DNA of 38,956 nt from assembly GCA_945787445.1 (NCBI GenBank), contig CALZHT010000018.1, forward strand, positions 1 through 38,956. The letters are read 5' to 3'. A program made the position numbers and the translations under genes. This stretch comes from an uncultured Desulfobulbaceae bacterium (lineage in GTDB: Bacteria; Desulfobacterota; Desulfobulbia; Desulfobulbales; CALZHT01). The notes beneath the pieces were generated by a model. It was not told the DNA's origin, did not search any database, and worked only from the letters and a program-made list of their open reading frames with translations. Every line of letters begins with the position of its first letter. Positions within the stretch are counted from its first letter, which is position 1. Positions 33,740 to 38,956 of this stretch are shown here, piece by piece.

Positions 33740-34145
33740 ATTAAGGGACATAAAAACAAATAACCAGATCCGGTTATCAAAATTAATTTTGCTTTCCAGC
33801 AAATGGGGCGCCCTCCCGCCCCAGGCCGTTTATCCTGTCAACTCCCTTTCTTTTATACTTCTCTACAAAGTGGATGCTGTGCATCACCATCTGCATGGAT
33901 CGGTTGTCCTGGATTTGGCCAGGGTCCCCAGATCCATCCGGCCATGTGCAGGTGACTTGCCGTTATGTGCCGCAGGTCAAGCATGGTAAAATCCTCGATT
34001 TCCACCATGCAATACCCGCTATTCTTAGGTTGGTAGGCAAAAAAATCCCTTGCTGATTTTTTTTGTTATTTTACTCTTGCTTTTATCTAGGCAAAGGTAT
34101 TTAAATAATAGTATGCTAACAACATTTAAGAGCACTGAAGGTGGA
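33740..34145. other. Gap with no recognised gene
   Basis: About 400 bases between a terminator and the next small gene. Short frames on both strands (for example minus-strand text around WIWGPWPNPGQP near 33920) lack start signals and familiar motifs. It may be decayed coding sequence. I see no palindromic element of the families listed elsewhere. Confidence 0.5.
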
Positions 34146-34355
34146 ATGAAAATGCACAATCCTTTGGAATGCGAACGGCTGGAATCGCACGAAAATCCTT
34201 GTCCAAACAGAGATCTGTCCGGCATCCGAAATTTAATAGACTTCCTGGCACTTTTAGCCGTTTCCGGAAATTATAAAATTTCCTACCCGGCTAGTATCTT
34301 CGATGAGGCAAGCAGAATCTGCACCCAATGTTCAAGCTATGTGCAGGAGAAATAA
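34146..34355 (+). CDS. Small cysteine-containing protein, unknown
   Basis: This 69-residue soluble protein has four cysteines, two of them in a closing CTQCSSYVQ motif, and one each in LECERLE and NPCPNRD. The spacing might bind a metal, but I know no family. The start at 34146 has AAGGTGG just upstream; 34113 and 34152 are in-frame alternatives. It lies 58 bases before the response regulator, in the same direction, so the two may be co-transcribed. Confidence 0.5.
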   Translation: MKMHNPLECERLESHENPCPNRDLSGIRNLIDFLALLAVSGNYKISYPASIFDEASRICTQCSSYVQEK

Positions 34356-34413
34356 ACGAGAATCTTTTTTTAAAGCAACATGCCAATGCCATTCACTGTA
34401 AAGGAAAAATTCT

Positions 34414-34794
34414 ATGAAACGCATCTTGGTTGTTGATGATGAGTACCAAGTACGAAAGATGCTGCGCCAGACTTTGGAACGTTCCGGTTTTGAGGTGGTG
34501 GAGGCATCTGATGGAAAAGAAGCATTAAAACATTATCACGCAGATACAATAGATCTTGTAATCACGGATATCATTATGCCGGATAAAGAAGGTATTGAGA
34601 CCATCATAGATCTTCGCAAAATCAATCCGAACGTTAAAATCTTTGCCATTTCCGGCGGGGGAAAGGTCAGCCCTGGAGATTACTTGATTTTGGCCGGCAG
34701 GAGTGGTGCCATGCGGACATTCACCAAGCCATTGGACCGCGAAGAAATTCTCGTTGCAATCAAAGAGGCTCTGGGAAATAACTCCGACAACTAA
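34414..34794 (+). CDS. Single-domain response regulator (CheY-like)
   Basis: This 126-residue protein is a receiver domain alone: acidic pair D8/D9 (VVDDE), phospho-acceptor D52 (VITDIIMPD), S80 in the FAISGGG position and K105 (FTKPLD). It has no output domain, so it should act by protein contact, as CheY or Spo0F do. The beta4-alpha4 region SGGGKVSPGDYLILAGRSGAMRTFTKP has the extra-glycine form often seen in orphan receivers of this lineage. AAGGAAAAA precedes the start. No kinase is adjacent. Confidence 0.93.
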   Translation: MKRILVVDDEYQVRKMLRQTLERSGFEVVEASDGKEALKHYHADTIDLVITDIIMPDKEGIETIIDLRKINPNVKIFAISGGGKVSPGDYLILAGRSGAMRTFTKPLDREEILVAIKEALGNNSDN

Positions 34795-35092
34795 AATAAA
34801 TCCACTGGATAGACAGCAGAAGGCCTTGCCACAGCAGGACAGTGCAAATGCATTAGGCAGACTTTGCCGAATATATAAAGAAAAAAGATCCTATTGATAC
34901 TACCCACTTTCTCCACTTCTAAAAGAGCCAACCTATTTCATTGACTTTTTCCCCTACCTCGAATTACAAATTTCTTATAACAAAACATTGCGCGCTCAGA
35001 GGGCCCGTCGTTTCTGCAGTAAATGCCTGTTCTCCACTTGGCGGCCCCTTAGCGTGAGTTTTAATTGCACGAATAAATTAAGAGGGAAAACT

Positions 35093-35548
35093 ATGAAAAA
35101 ATCAATTTTTGCCATTTTCTTTGTTTGCTTGATCACAGGCATAGCAATTGCTGAAGAGCGTTCTCGTCCTGAGGCCTTGGTCGGTTTCTGGTATGGGGAA
35201 AGAAGTGTGGAGCACAAACCTATAAGCAATAAAATTCAAAAGGAACTGATTGAGCGCCATAAAAATGGCGACATTTTCATAAAATTTAAAATATACGACA
35301 AAACATACGGTAATTTGCTGGCGCAACAGACAGAATTCGGTCAATGGTGGCTTGATAACGATATATACACCACTAAAATAACAAAGATTGTCAGAGACGG
35401 GCAAGCACTCAAAATCAACACACCTGAGGGCTATTATCTTGAAAATTACAAAATTACTGAAATAACCAATGACCAAATCACCTACCGGAATGTAAAAGAT
35501 ACTATTGCCTTTATAATCATCCGTGTGCCCCCTGATTTTACATTTTAA
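35093..35548 (+). CDS. Small exported protein, lipocalin-like or unknown
   Basis: This 151-residue protein has a clear signal peptide (MKKSIFAIFFVCLITGIAIA, cut before EERS) and a beta-rich mature part: LVGFWYGE, GDIFIKFKIYDK, TEFGQWWLDNDIYTTKITKIV, GYYLENYKITEITNDQITYRNV. GxW near the start and repeated strands suggest a small barrel such as a lipocalin-like fold, but I cannot name a family. GAGGG six bases before 35093 sets the start; in-frame extension to 34988 is unsupported. A strong stem-loop follows 13 bases after the stop. The 298-base gap before it (34795-35092) shows nothing recognisable. Confidence 0.72.
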   Translation: MKKSIFAIFFVCLITGIAIAEERSRPEALVGFWYGERSVEHKPISNKIQKELIERHKNGDIFIKFKIYDKTYGNLLAQQTEFGQWWLDNDIYTTKITKIVRDGQALKINTPEGYYLENYKITEITNDQITYRNVKDTIAFIIIRVPPDFTF

Positions 35549-35561
35549 CGGTTACAATTGT

Positions 35562-35587
35562 TTTTCTTTTGTCCAGACAAAAGAAAA
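35562..35587. terminator. Stem-loop after the exported protein gene
   Basis: TTTTCTTTTGTC pairs perfectly with GACAAAAGAAAA across two bases. It is AT-rich and has no U-run, so it may act as an mRNA-end structure or weak bidirectional terminator. The rest of the 35549-35895 gap has no recognised feature. Confidence 0.45.
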
Positions 35588-35895
35588 CCTAACATTGTTT
35601 TTGATCAAACCACAGGCGATTCGCTTGTATTTCTCGCCAAGTTCAGTGACCTAGCTACTCTCCGCAGGCTTGGGGTCCATAATATTAATTGAACATAAAG
35701 CAAATTTGCATTACAGTGCACAAAATTAAACGACTGGGGACGTTTTCGGGCCAAGTGTATTTTTCCCGTCATCCACAGATAAACTCAATACTTTTCAGAC
35801 CTTACCTTAAAAAAATAGCGCACAAAGAGATAGCTATTAGCCTGGTTTCTTTATCTGCAAATCTGCTCCCTCAATATCTAATAAGAGAACTCTTC

Positions 35896-37200
35896 ATGAC
35901 AAAACCCACTCTGTTATTAATCCACCCGGCCCAGGACAAGGATCGCCTGGGTTCACGACGGCGGCGTCAGACTTCCATGCCAAAACTAAACCTGCCTCTA
36001 TTGGCAGCCTATGCCGATAACCGGTTTGAGGTCCGCATTGTTGACGAAACCGTTGATGATATTGATTTTGACTGTGAGGCTGATCTGGTGGGCATAACCG
36101 TTTTGACCCAGCTGGCGAAACGGGCCTATGAAGTTGCCGAAATGTTCCGCGAACGCGGTGCCAAAATAGTTATGGGCGGCTTTCATGTCAATTTCTTCCC
36201 TGATGAGGCGGAACTTCATGCCGATGCAATTGTCGTAGGCGAGGCCGATACGGTTTGGAACGAGCTGTTGGATGATTTCCTCGCCGGAAAAATAAAAAAA
36301 CGCTACAAGGCGGATATACCCCATGATCTCAAAGGACTGCCCCGGCCTCGTCTGGATCTGATGCGCAGAAGTGCATACAGCACTGCCAATGTCATTGAAA
36401 CCGCGCGCGGCTGCCCCCACCGCTGCGCATACTGTGCGGTCACTCTTTTTTGGGGCCATAAATTTCGCTTCCGTCCCATCGCTGAAGTGATCGATGAAGT
36501 CCGCGCCATGCCGCCGGGTGATATTGTTTTTGTCGATGACAATATCATTGGCTCGCCCAAACGAGCCAAGGAACTCTTTAAGGCAATGATTCCGCTTAAG
36601 CGGAGCTGGTACAGCCAGGCCGACATGAAACTGGCCAACGATCCGGAACTGTTGGAGCTCTGTGCGGCGAGCGGCTGCAAATGGCTCTTTATGGGCATCG
36701 AAAGCATCAATGCGGCAAATTTAAAAGAAGTGAGCAAATCGCGGGTCAATGCGGTGGAGAAATATGAAAAATCCATCGGGGCTATCAAGGATGCCGGAAT
36801 TAACATTTTCGGTTCATTTATTTTCGGGCTGGATCATGATGACACGAGCGTGTTTGCAAACACCGTCGATTTTTGTGTGGATAACCGGCTTCCCGGCGCA
36901 AATTTCTATATCCTCACTCCGCTGCCATTTACAAAACTCTTTGATGAGATGGAAAAGGAGGGCCGCATCATTCATAAAGACTGGTCCAGATATGATATGA
37001 ATCACGTGGTTTTTCAGCCGAAATTAATGTCGCCCGATGAATTAATGCAAGGGTACCTTTCCGCCTACCGCTCTTTTTATTCATGGCGCTCAATCGCCAA
37101 ACGCGTCCTGCGGCCCCAAAAAAACCTTACGCATCTCCTTGCCTTCAATGCCGGCAGAAATAGAAACTATCGCCATTTTAAAGAGGGATGCCTGATGTAA
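35896..37200 (+). CDS. B12-binding-domain radical SAM protein
   Basis: This 434-residue protein has an N-terminal cobalamin-binding-like Rossmann domain (about 1-140, with GITVLTQLAKRAYEVAEMFRERGAKIVMGGFHVNFFPDEA) and a radical SAM core from about 165. The [4Fe-4S] motif is C173-x3-C177-x2-C180 (CPHRCAYC), followed by FVDDNI and the substrate-side GIESI stretch. Such proteins carry out radical methylations or related chemistry; the substrate is unknown. The classical DxHxxG cobalamin motif is not evident, as in many class B relatives. I start at 35896; the upstream in-frame region to 35689 has only a TTG start and no domain similarity. It is a lone gene. Confidence 0.87.
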   Translation: MTKPTLLLIHPAQDKDRLGSRRRRQTSMPKLNLPLLAAYADNRFEVRIVDETVDDIDFDCEADLVGITVLTQLAKRAYEVAEMFRERGAKIVMGGFHVNFFPDEAELHADAIVVGEADTVWNELLDDFLAGKIKKRYKADIPHDLKGLPRPRLDLMRRSAYSTANVIETARGCPHRCAYCAVTLFWGHKFRFRPIAEVIDEVRAMPPGDIVFVDDNIIGSPKRAKELFKAMIPLKRSWYSQADMKLANDPELLELCAASGCKWLFMGIESINAANLKEVSKSRVNAVEKYEKSIGAIKDAGINIFGSFIFGLDHDDTSVFANTVDFCVDNRLPGANFYILTPLPFTKLFDEMEKEGRIIHKDWSRYDMNHVVFQPKLMSPDELMQGYLSAYRSFYSWRSIAKRVLRPQKNLTHLLAFNAGRNRNYRHFKEGCLM

Positions 37201-37266
37201 CAGGCCAGTAAGATACCTTCCCGGCTTTTTGCCATGATCATTAAATGACATCTACAGGTACTACGT

Positions 37267-37297
37267 AGTTCCCATCCGGAAAGTCGAAGACTTTGCG
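37267..37297 (+). repeat. 65-base element family, truncated copy c
   Basis: AGTTCCCATCCGGAAAGTCG followed by AAGACTTTGCG matches the left half of copies a and b, then the similarity stops. It lies 66 bases after the radical SAM stop. The rest of the 37201-37520 gap contains a CCCC/GGGG hairpin near 37338-37361 and the manC leader. Confidence 0.7.
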
Positions 37298-37520
37298 ATT
37301 GTTTTTCTGCGCTATTCATCCTTAAAAATACCCGGCACCCCTCCCCACAAGCCTGGGGGGAAAATCTCTTACTGTTCCTTGGATTTTTAAGTATTGCCTG
37401 ATTGTTACAGATGGAATATTTTGGAGAACCTCCTGAAAAAATAGGACCAAAGACGTGAGCAGTTAAGTAAGGTGTCCACAAAATTATGTTTCTCGGCAAC
37501 AAATAATCTGTGAGGGCAAA

Positions 37521-38956
37521 ATGATTATTCCTGTCATCCTTTCCGGCGGATCCGGGACCAGGCTCTGGCCCCTTTCAAGAAAACTGTATCCGAAACAGCT
37601 GCTGGCCTTGACTGGCAATCAGACGCTGTTGCAGCAAACGGTTTCCCGCCTACATGGTATCGAGAATGTTGGCGGCCCAATAATCATTTGCAATGAAGAA
37701 CATCGTTTTTTAGTGGCCGAGCAACTGCGAGCCATAAACGTGAAACCGGCTGCAATCATTCTCGAACCCGTGGGTCGCAACACCGCTCCTGCCATTGCCG
37801 TTGCAGCTGAAGCTGCGATTGCTGCCCGAAAAGGCCGCAAGAACATGGACACACTTTTTGTCCTGCCGGCCGATCATTTTATTGCAAACACGGAAGCGTT
37901 CAAAAAAGCCGTTGTCAGTGGAGCATCCTGGGCCCAACAGGGAAAGATGGTGACTTTCGGCATCGTCCCTAATACCCCTGAAACCGGTTATGGGTATATA
38001 AAACGAGGGCAGAAATTACAGGACAAAGTGAAAAGGGCCAAACTGGATACGTTTACTGTTGAGAAATTCGTTGAAAAGCCTGAATTGGAAACTGCTCAAA
38101 AATATTTACAATCAGGAAAGTACTACTGGAACTCCGGTATGTTTCTTTTTCAGGCGGACCGGTATCTTGAAGAGTTGGGCGAATATGCACCAAAAATTCA
38201 TGAACAGTGTCGAAAGGCATACCAAAATATCACGTCCGACTTGGATTTTTCCCGTCTCGATAAGGAAGCTTTTATTGCCTGTCCAAGTGATTCGGTGGAC
38301 TATGCGGTTATGGAACAAACCAGAAATGCGGTAATTATTCCGATAGATCCCGGTTGGAATGACATAGGTGCCTGGTCTTCGCTATGGGATGTTGGGGATA
38401 AAGATAATCAGGGGAATGTCCTTATCGGCGATGTTTTTATGCACGATACCCATAATTCCTATATGTATGCAGGGAATCGATTACTTGCTACTGTGGGCCT
38501 CAACAACATGGTGATTGTTGAAACTGCAGATGCGGTGCTGGTCGCACCAAAAGAACGCGTCCAGGAGGTCAAAGAAATTGTCAACCGGCTCAAGGCTGAA
38601 GGACGCAATGAAGTCAATCTGCACAGGCGGGTTTTTCGACCATGGGGTTCCTATGAAGGAATCTCTGTTGGCGACCGTTACCAGGTCAAACGGATCATCG
38701 TCAACCCCAATGCCATTCTTTCCCTGCAAAAGCACCATCACCGGGCCGAACATTGGATAGTGGTAAAAGGAACCGCTAAAATCACCAGGGATGGAGAAAC
38801 CTTTCTCCTCAGTGAAAACGAATCAACCTATATCCCGCTTGGAGTAAAACACCGTCTTGAAAATCCCGGCGTGATCCCCTTGGAACTGATTGAAGTCCAA
38901 AGCGGCTCATATCTTGATGAAGATGATATCGTGCGGTTTGACGATAATTATGGCCG
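37521..38956 (+). CDS. manC: Mannose-1-phosphate guanylyltransferase/mannose-6-phosphate isomerase, 3' end cut
   Basis: The frame is open from ATG 37521 to the window edge: 478 codons, probably missing only the last few. The N-terminal guanylyltransferase has [22 protein letters not shown] (nucleotide loop), [30 protein letters not shown] and WNSGMFLF. The C-terminal cupin isomerase part has [27 protein letters not shown] (metal histidines) and [14 protein letters not shown]. The enzyme makes GDP-mannose, precursor of exopolysaccharide, O-antigen and GDP-fucose. GAGGG five bases upstream supports the start. What follows in the operon is outside the window. Confidence 0.95.
   Translation, partial: MIIPVILSGGSGTRLWPLSRKLYPKQLLALTGNQTLLQQTVSRLHGIENVGGPIIICNEEHRFLVAEQLRAINVKPAAIILEPVGRNTAPAIAVAAEAAIAARKGRKNMDTLFVLPADHFIANTEAFKKAVVSGASWAQQGKMVTFGIVPNTPETGYGYIKRGQKLQDKVKRAKLDTFTVEKFVEKPELETAQKYLQSGKYYWNSGMFLFQADRYLEELGEYAPKIHEQCRKAYQNITSDLDFSRLDKEAFIACPSDSVDYAVMEQTRNAVIIPIDPGWNDIGAWSSLWDVGDKDNQGNVLIGDVFMHDTHNSYMYAGNRLLATVGLNNMVIVETADAVLVAPKERVQEVKEIVNRLKAEGRNEVNLHRRVFRPWGSYEGISVGDRYQVKRIIVNPNAILSLQKHHHRAEHWIVVKGTAKITRDGETFLLSENESTYIPLGVKHRLENPGVIPLELIEVQSGSYLDEDDIVRFDDNYG

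Noticed and set aside
33726-33989. 87-codon open frame after the terminator
   Set aside because: It starts inside the terminator hairpin, lacks a ribosome binding site and resembles no protein.

Overview
The window reads as a chromosomal segment of a Gram-negative anaerobe or facultative anaerobe, most likely a member of the former Deltaproteobacteria (Desulfobacterota). This is inferred from gene content: an 11-subunit complex I cluster without an NADH-oxidising module, a periplasmic multiheme cytochrome c, an NtrC-type sigma54 activator, a ferredoxin-nitroreductase fusion, and many intergenic palindromic repeats. No rRNA, tRNA, CRISPR array, phage or intact insertion sequence was seen.

Layout. 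1-2787: the 5' part of a multiheme cytochrome c gene (minus) and an orphan NtrC-family response regulator (plus), separated by 750 bases carrying two GTTAC-N6-GTAAC palindromes. 2885-13519: a complete minus-strand complex I operon, nuoA-nuoBC(fused)-nuoD-nuoH-nuoI-nuoJ-nuoK-nuoL-nuoM-nuoN, with no nuoE, nuoF or nuoG. Three related palindromic elements sit inside the operon, each starting within about 5 bases of a stop codon; they split it into A-BC-D / H-I-J / K-L / M-N blocks. 13520-14406: a second pair of GTTAC-N6-GTAAC palindromes with the same 104-105 base spacing, then a two-CBS-domain protein. 14407-20401: a transposase-HTH remnant, a long LOG-domain protein, a Phd/RelE toxin-antitoxin cassette bracketed by 58-base direct repeats, a membrane-anchored GH43 glycosidase and a ferredoxin-nitroreductase. 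20402-24338: two inverted copies of a MITE-like element around a GAF/HD-GYP phosphodiesterase and a DUF3047 protein, then an SH3-domain exported protein. 24429-27332: a helicase-exonuclease that looks like MrfA and MrfB fused in one chain. 27826-33018: prephenate dehydratase-ACT-prephenate dehydrogenase fusion, DUF445 membrane protein, beta-carbonic anhydrase, a membrane protein and a STAS-like protein. 33377-38956: small hypothetical proteins, a single-domain response regulator, a small exported protein, a radical SAM protein and an almost complete manC gene running off the right edge.

How it fits together. The largest functional unit is the proton-pumping complex I, presumably fed by ferredoxin or another non-NADH donor. 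The most unusual part of the window is its non-coding architecture. At least four repeat families occupy intergenic space, two of them almost touching stop codons. Paired long-spaced palindromes occur on both sides of the nuo cluster and may form a shared regulatory architecture with the NtrC-type activator; that link is a hypothesis.
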